Positions 33,648 through 45,714 of a DNA stretch of 64,000 nucleotides are shown in pieces. The position numbers and the translations under genes were made by a program. Below the pieces are notes generated by a model. It saw only the letters and a program-made list of their open reading frames with translations. It searched no databases and was not told the origin of the DNA. Origin of the DNA: Glandiceps talaboti (taxonomy: Eukaryota > Hemichordata > Enteropneusta > Spengelidae). The stretch lies in assembly GCF_964340395.1 (NCBI RefSeq), contig NC_135568.1, positions 4,816,579-4,880,578 of the forward strand. Direction: 5' to 3'. Position 1 is the stretch's first letter. Each line of letters starts with the position of its first letter.

Positions 33648-34894
33648 TTTACACGTAATACTAGATAATTAATCTATATCTACTGTACTCTGTTTTAGTT
33701 TATTATTCTACCACAAATTGTTGTAGCTTGGCAACAAAGATGTAGCAAGTTCAAGTACATCCTCCTAACCTTAGAAGTACAAAAGTGTAAGTGTGACTTC
33801 CAATGTCTTGTGTACACAGAAAGACTTGGAAGGGATGGGGTTGTTAGCATTGGTACATGATACCCAAAATAAAATCACAAGGTTAACGCTAGCTCATACC
33901 ACTTATCGCTCATAAAATCTACACATAACTAATTATATGTGCCACTATTATCTTTGCCACTATTATTGCTTGAGAACAAAATATTTATTCTTTACCTTTA
34001 TTTTCTAAGTTATTTTGTTTTTGTTTTTGTTTTGTTTTTTTTTGGTTTTGTTTTTTGTTTTTTTTGGGGGGGGGGTTTCTTCAGGCAGTGAATAAAATAT
34101 GTAAAGAAGTACAAGAGCTATAACAGAAATATTAAATAGAGCCATACATTCATACATTGTACAATCTAATAGCTATATCCACTGACTTTATCTGTGTACA
34201 TATGATATGCCTATGAAGTACTGTGTAGGAGGAACTCGGTCTAAAAATAGACCCATCAGCTGATTGTATTCATATGGATCCCTAGCTATGAACTGCATGC
34301 ATGCATGCAAACAGTTGCCATATTACCAGCTGCATACAAAGATACCCCTACTGTTCATAGTGTAAATTATGGCTTCATTGTTGAGACTAAACTGAGAGGT
34401 ACACAAGGCAATATAGAGAGACAAAAGCGATCACAACTCTCTCTGAACAAAGGTTAAAGCATGACAGAGCCCTCTTGTGAATTCCTGCACCTTCTGGCTG
34501 CAATTGAAGGAAAGATTTCTGAAAGTATGTGTCATTAAATACTTTGATTTCAATATTGTAAACTTTAAATGCTCCCGAGATTAGTTTGTTGGTGTGGCTG
34601 GGGACGTTTCATCAGTTTCCATCGCATCCCTTCCTTGATTACATTTAAATTGAGAAGTGTTCTACTGCCCTGCATAGCATTACACTTCTCACTGCATTAT
34701 ACACATATAGTGCTCTGCACTGCATGGCTCTGTACCGAGTTAAACTGAACTGTGCTATATATACTATGACAGAACTAGACATGTGAGTGCATGTATAACA
34801 TACTGATCAGGATGGGGAGGGTACAATATTTGCACAATCAAGTGCTTGCTGTGTTCTCTATGGCGGTACTTTCATCAGCATAGAAAATGAAAGT
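33648..34894. other. Intronic sequence with T/G-rich tract
   Basis: 34014-34077 is a T-rich, G-containing run ending in ten G; GCATGCATGCATGC is at 34296-34310. Nothing else recognised. Confidence 0.45.
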
Positions 34895-35130
34895 GCAGCA
34901 GAATTAAACCACCACAAACACAAGTGCAAATATGGCATGGGGTCTGTTTATTATTACAAATATTTATCCGAAAATAGCAATTTCCATAAACAGTATACTG
35001 TGCCACCATGCAATTTTGTGTATATGGAACAATCATGCACTCATTTGCATACATGTATGTTTTCGGTGTTGAACTGCAGTGTGATAAAATATCACTAGTA
35101 TGCACATGAACCAGTGCAAGTAATCACTAA
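34895..35130 (+). repeat. Dispersed family G copy 2
   Basis: CACAAACACAAGTGCAAATA, TTATTACAAATATTTATCCG, ATGTATGTTTTCGGTGTTGA, AATATCACTAGTATG and AGTGCAAGTAATCAC match copies at 29992 and 40462. Confidence 0.7.
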
Positions 35131-35154
35131 CATATATGAATAGTATGTATAATA

Positions 35155-35640
35155 ATGTACAATGTACTCTGTACTACACCATGCTACTGTACTGCATTAC
35201 GCTGTAGTGTCATGCACTCTGCACTGCATTACATTGTTCTGTCTTTCATTTCGCTACACTGTACTTTGTCGACAAAGTACTGCACTGTTTTGCATACTCT
35301 GGACTGCACAAGATTGTTCTGCACTACACTGTATGATACTGTACTGTTGTGTTGTGATAGCCTTGCACATTGTTCTGCACTCGTTTGTACTACAATGTAT
35401 AGCATTGTGTTGTGCTGACCTGTACAGCATTGTACACTGCACTATATTGGATTGCAGAGCACTTGATTGTTGTGCTGTCCCACACAGGACTTGCGCTCTG
35501 TCCTACATTATAAGGTTGTTCAGTATTATATTGCACTACACTGTACTGCACTACACTGTTGTGCTGTCCTCTCCTGTACAGCTTTGTACTCACTGCATTA
35601 TGCTGTTCTGCACTACATTATATTATAGTGTACTATACTA
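35155..35640 (+). repeat. Pentamer-based low-complexity tract (diverged)
   Basis: Diverged runs of CTGCA/CTACA/CTGTA-type pentamers, for example ACACTGTACTGCACTACACT near 35538. ORFs of 87 and 194 codons over it are low-complexity (Cys/Leu/Tyr/His) and not considered genes. Related to 41405-42290. Confidence 0.75.
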
Positions 35641-36794
35641 CAAAGCATTAACAATATCTATTGAATATCTTGATGAAAGTTATTCTCCTTGTCAGTCTAA
35701 GTTGACGTCTTTGGACGAAGGCATGCAAAAGACAGCGATGTTTTGAATTCTTTTTGAGTCATAATCAGTCATGCATACTGTGTCATTTGCTTGAGGGCTG
35801 TTAATCACTCAAGCCACTGTAACAAACCATATTCTAACAACTCCTGAAACAACATTCAATTACTTTGTTGAAGTATTACTTTCAAATACTATCAAAGGTA
35901 TCATTTTCAAAGAAGGTATTTCACTGAAATCAAAGGTTATTGATTCTTTTTTGCCATTAATTCTTTGTGGAATTTTTGTTAAATATCATCAAGAAACATG
36001 GTAACAAATCTTGCTCTGGCTCTTTCACTTTATTTAGTTGTTATTCAGTGTGATTATTTTGATTTCACTACATTTGAGGAAAAATTAGTTTGAAAATTCC
36101 TGATGAAAATATTACCAATAAGATTTTTAAGATTAGTTGTAAACATATATATCACCTGAAATTATAGTGAAAATATTAATCATACAAAAAGACAGTAAGA
36201 CAGTAGAATTTAGTTACTTTGGAATTGTAATTTAGAATTAAATGCAGTGATTCGACCTGTCTACTAAGGACCTTGATCCTGCACATTCAAATATTGTACC
36301 ATCAACCCAGCACATTTGTTTCTAATTTATCATTCCAAAGTAACCATCTTTTACTGTGTTGTTGATTCTTCGAACCATGAACAATATACATGAGCAGTAT
36401 TTTCGTATTTCATGAACCCTAGTACCAAGAAGGAGGAAATTGAAAAGTTTGCAAACATTTCTGTACCTGTACCATGAATTTAATGTGGAACGCCAGTAAA
36501 AGCTCTGGGGAAAGTACTAGTACTTAGATTTTACCTACTTGCTGTAGCTTTTTACACAAACACTGATTTTAAAGTAGTATTATTGAAACAGTCTATATAA
36601 ACTTTGACAAAGTGCTTCCTTCTAAAAACTATCAACATTCATTATTGTCCAGAGATGTAAACAAGTTAACTCTAAGGATATGGTATGAAAAGAGAGGGCT
36701 TCTCTATCAAATATGATTCACATGTTCTCAAGTAACTGTAAGGGTATCTTTTCTAAGAGCAATGTTGATAATCTGAAGTCTTGAAAACAATTAC
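35641..36794. other. AT-rich intronic sequence
   Basis: No feature recognised. Confidence 0.35.
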
Positions 36795-36925
36795 TTGCAT
36801 TGTTATGCATATTACATCATCATCCAAGGCATGATTGGATAATGGATTGTATTGTCATGCAAATTAGTCATCTAAGAAATGATTGGATAATGAGTTGTAT
36901 TGTTATGCAAATTACACCCACCCCC
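36795..36925 (+). repeat. Tandem repeat, period about 57 bp
   Basis: TGATTGGATAATGxxTTGTA with TTGTxATGCAAATTA occurs twice (36831, 36888), preceded by a partial TTGTTATGCATATTACATCA. Confidence 0.75.
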
Positions 36926-37319
36926 ACAGTAAGTGAATAATAATATCCAGATTAGTCTCTTTCTGGATATATCATAGGAAATATTCACACTTTACAATTC
37001 ACTGAAGTTTGCAAAATTTACATTTCAATGATGAAATTGTATATATAATTATTCATTGTATCAGATCTTAGCAATGGAACAGAAAAAAGGAATTCTTGAG
37101 AGACACTTTGGTTACTATGGTTACAAAAACAGTTCTCTGAGACAAGTATCACTTGACACCATATTTGAATATGGATGCAAACAAAATGACCCCTGAACAT
37201 TCTTTGTTTGTATCCACTTGTGTTAAGGAATACATCATAATGCCTACGGAAACTAATACTGATTAAACATCGACTACTATGGAAAAGGAAATGACAGACT
37301 TCCAAGTTTCAAATTATTC
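36926..37319. other. Intronic sequence
   Basis: No feature recognised; a 95-codon minus ORF at 37018 has no domain. Confidence 0.3.
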
Positions 37320-37470
37320 AAATTTAGGTTTGAGAAACAGTTGTCTAGGAGAGCTATAGAAATGGTTGCTCAGCAACAAAAGAAGAATCCTCTGTATGGC
37401 TCCTGATACAATAAGATTAATGTGATAGACCAAGGACTGATACATGTCCCTTTAAAGGATTATTTCAGAT
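37320..37470 (+). repeat. Weak dispersed family, copy 2
   Basis: TTTAGGTTTGAGAAACAGTT, GAGAGCTATAGAAATGGTTG, CTCAGCAACAAAAGAAGAAT and TATGGCTCCTGATA resemble 27425 and 43430; related text (AGAACCTGGGATTxAAAC) resumes at 37598 and 37659 after the family C insert. Confidence 0.45.
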
Positions 37471-37590
37471 TTGGCCTAACAAGTTTGATTCCGATTATGC
37501 TAAATTTTAGAATAGGTGGGATAGGTAGATTTTTTATTTTATTTTTATATGTATATTTTTTTTCATATGTGAGTGTCTAGTTATAACATT
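37471..37590 (+). mobile_element. MITE-like family C, left-half copy inserted in another repeat
   Basis: TTGGCCTAACAAGTTTGATT, CCGATTATGC, AATAGGTGGGATAGGTAGAT and GTGTCTAGTT match 49500-49600. It appears to split the weaker dispersed family that continues at 37591-37690. Confidence 0.75.
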
Positions 37591-37690
37591 TAATGTGAGA
37601 ACCTGGGATTGAAACTTTGGCTTTTAAGCTCCACTGATAAGATAATGTTAATGTGAGAACCTGGGATTCAAACCTTGGCCTTTAAGTTAT
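37591..37690 (+). repeat. Duplicated 61-bp segment
   Basis: TTAATGTGAGAACCTGGGAT + TxxAAxCxTTGGCxTTTAAG at 37590 and 37651. The minus strand contains GGTTTGAATCCCAGG, which resembles a Pol III B box. Confidence 0.6.
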
Positions 37691-38130
37691 TCACTGGACG
37701 TCATTTACTGGGGAGAGATACCAGTAGAATGGGAGAAATCAATTTCAAATGTGAATACCATGGTTCCATTTTCATATCTAGCAGCTGATTCCATTGACAA
37801 CAATTGACGATCTCCAAGAATTTGTTCACTAATGAGACTTATGACACAACGATACCCACAAAATTACAACTGTGTACCTGTAACAAAAACACTGCTCTTA
37901 ATAACTTTTGAACTGAACCAGATACCACATTGGAGGCAGTCTCTTTTGTTCAAGGTTTAGCATTGTATTTAGATTAGTGTGTTACAAATGTACAAGCTGT
38001 TACCAGCTCACAACTATAGAGGGACATAAACTATAGCACAAAATCACAAACACAAAATGATCTGGGCAAATGTGATGTTTAATTGATGTATTAACAAGCC
38101 TGTCTGTTAAAAATATTTACCTGGGTGAGT
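37691..38130. other. Intronic sequence
   Basis: No feature recognised. Confidence 0.3.
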
Positions 38131-38422
38131 CAGGCTAGGTGTAGGAAGGTGAATACCAAATCTTAGCCAATGTCTGTAGACAGGCTAGGTGTCGGAAGTT
38201 GACAATCAAAGCTAAACCAATGTCTGTAGACAGGCTAAGTGTAAGAAGGTGAATACCAAATCTTAGCCAATGTCTGTAGACAGGCTAGGTGTCGGAAGTT
38301 GACAATCAAAGCTAAACCAATGTCTGTAGACAGGCTAGATGTAAGAAGGTGAATACAAAATCTTAGCCAATGTCTGTAGGCAGGTTAGGTGTCGGAGGCT
38401 AAGTGTAGGAAGGTGGATACCT
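38131..38422 (+). repeat. 50-bp tandem repeat with A/B alternation (100-bp higher order)
   Basis: Units start CAGGCTAGGT at 38131, 38181, 38231, 38281, 38331 and 38381. Odd units read GTAxGAAGGTGAATACCAAA; even units read GTCGGAAGTTGACAATCAAA. All end CCAATGTCTGTAGA. The last unit is truncated. Confidence 0.95.
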
Positions 38423-39237
38423 GTAATCCAATCAAATACCTGGCTTCATAGATGAATGCAAAATACAAGCCATACACATGTAATCACAAGTACACCAACT
38501 ACCTTGATGCCAAAATCAGCTCAGTACATCTCAGCCTTGTTAATATCAACAACGCACTAGTAATACTATTGACACAAAATGATATAATAATAATATTGAT
38601 TAACATTGAAATGATAGACCAGTTACTCATGTCTACTAAATGATATATTGGTCAAATAATGTAGAACATGAAATTCTGAGCAACCCATGATTTTGTAATG
38701 ATATAGAATTTACATAGCTTGGAAATATGTGCATAGATTTCAAAGCAATTTAAGATGCAAATTGCCAGGTCTTCATCCGCATGTGTTCAGCTCCCTTATA
38801 ATGAGAAAGATATTAAAAAAGAAATATTGACAATTAAATTAAAAATAATAGGTCTATATATTAATCAAAAGCAAATACACTTACTAATATATATATAGTA
38901 TTTTATAGTATTTTAACTACTGAAATTGGCAAAATAATAATCTGGTTTCATTAGCTGACAACAAATCTTCTCAGGTAATTTCTCATGCCAGTGCTTCCTT
39001 GATAATGATACAACTCATTTTTCACGGTGCGAAGGTTTGTATCATGTATGAGTCTGGGATTATAGCAGAGAACCTGTTATATGGAAATTAAATTATATTG
39101 ATTGTGAATTGAATGACACAGGTAAGATGGATTTATAAGAGAACTGAGAGTAATGCTACAATGGGATTAATGATTATCATACTCCACATAATTGTGGAAT
39201 CGTCAGTGTGTTAGCATATTTTTCGATTTTTTTTTTT
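38423..39237. other. AT-rich intronic sequence
   Basis: No feature recognised. Confidence 0.35.
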
Positions 39238-39800
39238 AAAAAGGTTTGTAAACCATGAACCTTCAGTGAGACATAATTATTTCCACAGAACATTTACAAT
39301 TTGGCAAGATATCATCTAAGTTTGTCAAACACTAGGATTGTAAACCACGAATTTTCAGCGAGACACAATTATTTCAGGAGAACATGTACAGTTTGCCAAA
39401 TGTTAGACTTGGAAACGTGAACCTTCAGTGATCACAACATTTATACAATTATTTCTAGAGAACATGCATAGTTTGCCCAGATATCATCCAAGTTTGTCAG
39501 ACGCTAGGCTTGCAAACTGTGAATCCTCCACATTACACTTAAACGATTATTTACCAAGATCATACAGTTTGCCCTGATATCATCCAAGTTTGTCAGATGC
39601 TAGGCTTGCAAACCATTAACCTTCAGTGAAACGTCATAATTACAATGTATTTTCAGAGAACATGTAGTTTGCCAAGATTATCTTCCAAGTTTGTAAAATG
39701 CTTGGCTTGTAAACTGTGAATCGCTCAAAAAACATTTATACAATTCTGTCCAGTAAGTATGTGCGTTTAGTTTGCCATGATATCTTCATAGAGTCAGATG
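39238..39800 (+). repeat. Decayed tandem repeat, period about 100-110 bp
   Basis: Five diverged units of GCTTGxAAACCxTGAACCTTC, AGTGAxACxxAATTATTTxx, AGAGAACATGTACAGTTTGCC and ATATCATCCAAGTTTGTCAG. Confidence 0.75.
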
Positions 39801-40461
39801 TTTGTAAATAAGCATGCAAAGACTTAATTAGTTGTAGACAGACATTTATCCAGAGTCTATGATTTTCCTACATTACATGTGATTTGTAATAAAGTCTATA
39901 TACTTATCTATTTATTATAAATTATTAATTGCCATGTCTTTGATTCTGGGAAAAAAATATCATCATTATAACATGACTTGTTATTCCTACAATATGTATC
40001 ACATATCACATATCATATTAGAAAATATATTGGGCTTTTGATAATAATCTTTCAAACAAGTGGTGAGTCAGTATACATTTTCAATTTCAGTTGGGGTGGG
40101 GATGTTCATGGCATCCCAATTTTTACATTATTTTTTAAAGTTGTTATATATTTTATACCACTTAAATTGATTGCCCAAACTATATAATTTAAAGGCTAAC
40201 ACTAAACAGAAAGATTCACAAAGAAGAGATAGGATTGATTTATTAGAACCATGCAATCTTTTTTTATCCATGCCAAACCGTAGCCACTTAGATGCACGGT
40301 GTCAGGGCATTCTCATTGGCTTGCCTTTGGAGTTAATGGGTGAAAAGGCACGGCTGCTACTAAGGTATGACATATAGCCTACAGTCTTGACGTATACAGT
40401 CAAGTACAGAGTGATAAAGCAATGTAGTATAGAGCATTATCCATGTCTACACTGTGATTAC
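39801..40461. other. Intronic sequence
   Basis: The 68-codon ORF at 40171-40377 ends near a GT donor-like ACTAAG|GTATGA but has no recognisable domain; not called. Confidence 0.3.
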
Positions 40462-40780
40462 TTGCACAGGTGCGCACACATACCGGTGGTAATTTGCATT
40501 GCAGTGCAATACCGAAAACATTACTGCATACGCGCATGCAAATATTGTGCAAATGAGGGCACATATGTTCATTGTAAACAAGATCACTCTGTCATTTTAC
40601 GGAATTCTTGCTGTTCCAGCATACGTTCTCGGGGGAGGGTATTTGTACTTGTGCCTGCAATTTTTTTGCTATTTATTACTCGCTATGGTTGTGAAAACAC
40701 AGCTGCAGAGAACACTACACACACATGCAAATATCCCAAGTACACTGCCACACTTGCACTCATTGGTTCTGTCATAACAC
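40462..40780 (-). repeat. Dispersed family G copy 3, minus strand
   Basis: On the minus strand: GAGTGCAAGTGTGGCAGTGT, ACAAGTACAAATACC, GTAATGTTTTCGGTATTGCA and ACCTGTGCAAGTAATCACA, in the order of copies 1 and 2. ORFs of 92-136 codons on the plus strand cross it and are not considered genes. Confidence 0.7.
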
Positions 40781-41404
40781 TGCTCTTTAGTATATAATTA
40801 GACATGATATTATTGAAATAAATGGTATTATCCACACTCAATATATTTACACAATAAATACAAAGATAACTTACAATTTATTAATAATTAATATCATGTT
40901 TTATGCTATAATAAGATTTCATAAACTTCCCAATATTGACAATTGGCCTAACCCAGTCAATCGGACTTTGTGATGTCAAAAATAGTTCTTGCTAAATGTA
41001 TGATATTTTTAACATATATGATGTTTGTCTTAGGTAATGGATATTGCAATTTCATACCAGTACAAGTATTATCTTATAATGCATTGATTTCACTGCCTGT
41101 AGAATAGTAGTATTGTAACAAGACCTCGGATTTCACTGCTGCTAAAATCGTAGGCCTGCCTACTCTTGCTATATCAGACTTTACTGATCATGCAATACTG
41201 CGCAAGGCACATGTGATTGCTGTTGACAATAAACATTCACTTAATGCACATTTGATATTCTCCCATCTGGTCGAAGATACTGTTGTCTCTATAAATGTCT
41301 CTATACAATTTGATACAGATAGAGTTTTGTCCTGTCAGCCGTCACATTGTTAAATCGATGCTAAGTTGTATTTGTGTATTTGTGTAGCTTGTCTTTGTTT
41401 TTAC
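40781..41404. other. Intronic sequence
   Basis: No feature recognised. Confidence 0.3.
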
Positions 41405-42290
41405 TTGTTTTGTACTGCATTGTTGTACTGAACTGCACTGTACTACACTACACTACTGCATTGTACTGAACTACAATATGCTGTCGTATTGCACTGTACT
41501 ACACTACACTACTGCACTGTACTACACTATACTACTGCATTGTACTGAACTCCAATATGCTGTTGTACTGCACTGCACTGCACTGTACTACACTATACTA
41601 CTGCATTGTACTGAACTACAATATGCTGTTGTACTGCACTGTACTACACTACACTACTGCATTGTACTGAACTACAATATGCTGTTGTACTGCACTGTAC
41701 TACACTACACTACACTACTGCATTGTACTGAACTACAATATGCTGTTGCACTGCACTGCACTGCACTACACTACACTACTGCATTGTACTGAACTACAAT
41801 ATGCTGTTGTGTTGTACTGCACTGTACTACACTACACTACACTACTGCACTGTACTGAACTACAATATGCTGTTGTACTGCACTGTACTACACTACTGCA
41901 TTGTACTGAACTACAATATGCTGTTGTACTGCACTGTACTACACTACTGCATTGTACTGAACTACAATATGCTGTTGTACTGCACTGTACTACACTACAC
42001 TACTGCACTGTACTGAACTCCAATATGCTGTTGTACTGCACTGCACTGTACTACACTACTGCATTGTACTGAACTACAATATGCTGTTGTACTGCACTGT
42101 ACTACACTACACTACACTACTGCATTGTACTGAACTCCAATATGCTGTTGTGTTGTACTGCACTGTACTACACTACACTACTGCACTGTACTGAACTACA
42201 ATATGCTGTTGTACTGCACTGCACTGTACTACACTACACTACTATATGCTGTTGTACCTGTTGTGCTGTACTGTACTGTTCTGTAGAAAA
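41405..42290 (+). repeat. Pentamer-paced tandem array
   Basis: A conserved segment (GTACTGAACTACAATATGCT, GTTGTACTGCA) alternates with variable runs of CTACA/CTGTA/CTGCA pentamers. Successive conserved segments are 51, 56, 61 or 66 bp apart for most units, that is, they differ in 5-bp steps. ORFs over it are low-complexity (LLHCTELQYAVV repeats) and artefactual. Confidence 0.95.
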
Positions 42291-42412
42291 AATGACCCTA
42301 CCTAATGGCTCCACCCATATCATAACAGTAAGTAATATTACTTGACTAAAGATGCCAGTAAAATAGCAACATCTGAGTATGATTTTGACTAGAAATTTAA
42401 AGATATATTTAA

Positions 42413-43009
<597 letters not shown>

Positions 43010-43186
43010 TCATCATCATCATCATCATCCACCACAGTCGAGATCTCAGACACTCTGATATGCCACCCTGATTTATCTTCCGTTGCTTCCTTCAGTTCCT
43101 CCAAACTGAGCCCAGTGTCTCTGCAAATTGTATCTGGGTAGTTAATTGTGATGCTGTCCCTATTAACTACACATTTAGGAGGTGAA
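43010..43186 (-). mobile_element. Non-LTR retrotransposon (LINE) 3' end fragment
   Basis: On the minus strand one frame reads PPKCVVNRDSITINYP then DTICRDTGLSLEELKEATED, KSGWHIRV and an Asp run from a (GAT)n tail. The DTGLS-x-EEL...DR/K-x-W pattern is the usual C-terminal end of LINE polymerases, followed by a short GAT-repeat 3' end at 43011-43029. Truncated at its 5' side, where it meets an (ATT)n tract. Clade not assigned. Confidence 0.72.
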
Positions 43187-43195
43187 GGTCACATT

Positions 43196-43260
43196 ATATT
43201 ATTATTATTATTATAGACTTTAATTCGGACAACAACGTCCATATAAATATATGTTACAGA
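43196..43260. repeat. (ATT)n with possible SINE end
   Basis: ATT repeat at 43196-43214 followed by ATAGACTTTAATTCGGACAA; the A-to-T-rich order resembles the minus-strand SINE end at 15661. Confidence 0.5.
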
Positions 43261-43424
43261 AAAGCTACATAAACATGGATTTACAAAATATCACCACTGC
43301 AGAACAGAGAAATATGTACAGTAAACAAAATTCACCTATCAAGAACACACATGAAGCTGTTAGCACATACATGTTAGCCTGAAAACACTAATGTGCAATC
43401 ACTTGTGTATACTGCATGTATGTA
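43261..43424. other. Intronic sequence
   Basis: No feature recognised. Confidence 0.3.
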
Positions 43425-43625
43425 CATTCAAATTCATAATGGTTCAAGGTCAAGTTCAGATTGGGATTTAATTTTAGGTGTGAAAAACTTGTGTAGTAGC
43501 GCTAAAGAAAAAAGTTGGTCCAGAAAAACAGAGCGAGTCTTTATAATCCTTATGGTATGTGCCATTGATAAGATAGTGCAGTAATTAACCTGAGATTGAA
43601 ACCCTAGCCTTTAAATTACATCAGA
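43425..43625 (+). repeat. Weak dispersed family, copy 3
   Basis: GTTCAGATTGGGATTTAATT, TTAGGTGTGAAAAACTTGTG, GATAAGATAGTGCAGTAATT and CCTGAGATTGAAACCCTAGC match parts of 27425 and 37320-37690. Confidence 0.45.
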
Positions 43626-44625
43626 AATTTTGTGCTGAGTTACTTGAACATCTCAGGTAGGTGTTCTGTAACTCTATATTTCTAGCTTCTAAAACTTTCA
43701 AATAACTACTGTATACATTGAATACACTGTTTACAGCAGTGACTGTGACTCTGTAGCTGTCATCTTGTCAGCTATCTGAGTCACTGTCAGCACCGTAAAC
43801 ATTATACTATACACACTGATTGTTGTTTGGCTAGCCTACCTAATACAAATCATGTGTGGTATGACCTTTGGTTGTCGCAAACAAATTTACCTTGAACACT
43901 GTTAGTCCTAAAGTTGAAGCATTTACATATTGGCTTTATTTCATATCCTATAATGTATACTAGCAGACCTATAAAAAATGTTTCTCGTTTTTTGTTTGAT
44001 TTGTTGTCAAAATAACAAGATAAATAGGAGAAGTATGGGGGATGGGGGGTGGAAGAAGGTACAGATGGACTCATCAAGATGACATCTTCACCACATTTGA
44101 CCTTAATTGCTACATGTATACATCATGTAATTAATTTCATTGCTTTCTGACAAACTACATCATCCCAAATTTCAACTGCATGTATCTCCTTTATCCTGAC
44201 TCCACGCAATGTTAGTATCTCACGTCCTGATGTATTGTATCAACATAAGATCATAATGCCACAGGACAAATTTACTAATGTATATAAATCAAGTCCAAAG
44301 ATCTATAATATCCACAATGTCAAGTCATAGATCTCAAGGATAAAGTCTTTTTATATATATTCACCTCAAAACTCCACTGCATAACACTTATGTATCAATA
44401 TTCCTATCTCATTCAATGGACAATGTCCACAGGAGTTCATGTTATGAGTACAACAAAAGCCAATTGACCTGCCGAGACTCCTGGGACGACACAGAATGTT
44501 ATAGACAGTAATGCATTGACGTTACATGGTGAGAAGGTTGTATTTCATTTATTTAGATGTGGATTATTGAGCCAGCTGTGCAAAATACAATGTATATTGT
44601 AGCCATACTATCATTTCTAAATGTC
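43626..44625. other. Intronic sequence
   Basis: No gene; a short G-rich patch is at 44036-44052. Confidence 0.35.
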
Positions 44626-45095
44626 ATTTCACTTCACATTTATACATAAATAATGTCTTAATACAAACATTTGACCGCAGGATTTTAGTTTCAATGTACA
44701 CGTACCTGGTCCGTTCAATAAACACTATTGTTGTAAAGAATGCAATATACCAGAATATAGTCATACAGAATACCTGTATAAATAACATGCTGAAATTAAC
44801 ATTTGACCACAGAATTTCATTACAATGTACCTGGTCCATTCATCTGCTACATGTATAAAGAATACAATACAAGACATTTTCATACATACATACATACATA
44901 CATACATAACTTCCTAAAATAAACATTTGACATCAGGATTTGGTTACAACGTACTGGGTCCATTCAGAAGTATTGTGCTACTATTAGACAATACAATATA
45001 CCAGATTAACTTTCTTGCACTTCATTCTTAGACATAAATAGTAAACACAGGACTTGGTTACAATATTGATGTACCTGGTCCATTCACCTGTACTG
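44626..45095 (+). repeat. Tandem repeat, period about 125 bp, with (CATA)n
   Basis: Four units of AACATTTGACxxCAGxATTT, xxTTACAATGTACCTGGTCC, ATTCAxxxGxxCT and AAGAATxCAATATACCAGA. A (CATA)n microsatellite (44881-44908) sits in the second-to-third unit. Confidence 0.75.
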
Positions 45096-45545
45096 TTTGT
45101 CCTCACAATACGGCGTTGTCCTGCAAAACTACCATCAATGCCAGACATTAGTGTTAATTTATGTCTTAATCACCTACCCATTATTCATTTCATGTATAAT
45201 ATGTTTATAACTTTGGAATACTATTACATATTGTGATGGTAGAGGTGATCAAAAACATTTATTAATGTGAGGGCAGCTGTCTTTATTTTCATGTTTTTCA
45301 TGACCTATGATCAGAATACCACATTTCTCTGAATCGTCCAAATAAGTTTCAAAATCAACAGGAAATTGACATCACTGTTGGTAAGATCATATGGAAGTGC
45401 ATATGTGGGTGAAAATTATACTGTGTGTCATTGAAATACATATATCCTTTAATGAAACATGGTTCATTCTGACTTTAGTTGTTATTTTTAAGGCATCAAG
45501 ACTGTTAATAAAAGTATAGTAATGAATTGAAAGCATCACCAAAAT
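45096..45545. other. Intronic sequence
   Basis: No feature recognised. Confidence 0.3.
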
Positions 45546-45714
45546 CAGTGTGTCCTCTAATGATAGCCAAATTTTGACGCGAGTAAAAATGAGAAAAAAC
45601 AGGATTTCTTGTGAGTCACCACATAGTAAGAGATAAGGGGACATCAAATTTTGGTGCGTCACTGGTAATTGTGTCCGTCAGTGGCACATCAAATTGGCTT
45701 AGAGGGCACACTGA
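45546..45714 (+). mobile_element. MITE-like family H, single unexpanded copy
   Basis: 169 bp with ends CAGTGTGTCCTCTAATGATA and inverted CTTAGAGGGCACACTGAC. The left half is ACGCGAGTAAAAATGAGAAA; the right half is GAGTCACCACATAGTAAGAG, TTTTGGTGCGTCACTGGTAA and AAATTGGCTTAGAGGG. It contains exactly one copy of the unit that is repeated seven times at 30810. Confidence 0.85.

Noticed and set aside
35155-35746. 194- and 87-codon Cys/Leu/Tyr-rich ORFs
   Set aside because: They cover the pentamer low-complexity tract; all frames and both strands are open for the same compositional reason.
40171-40377. 68-codon ORF ending near a GT donor-like site, considered as an exon
   Set aside because: No conserved domain, no supporting acceptor or neighbouring exon.
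41478-42345. Repeated ORFs with LLHCTELQYAVV
   Set aside because: By-product of the tandem array; overlapping frames are equally open.
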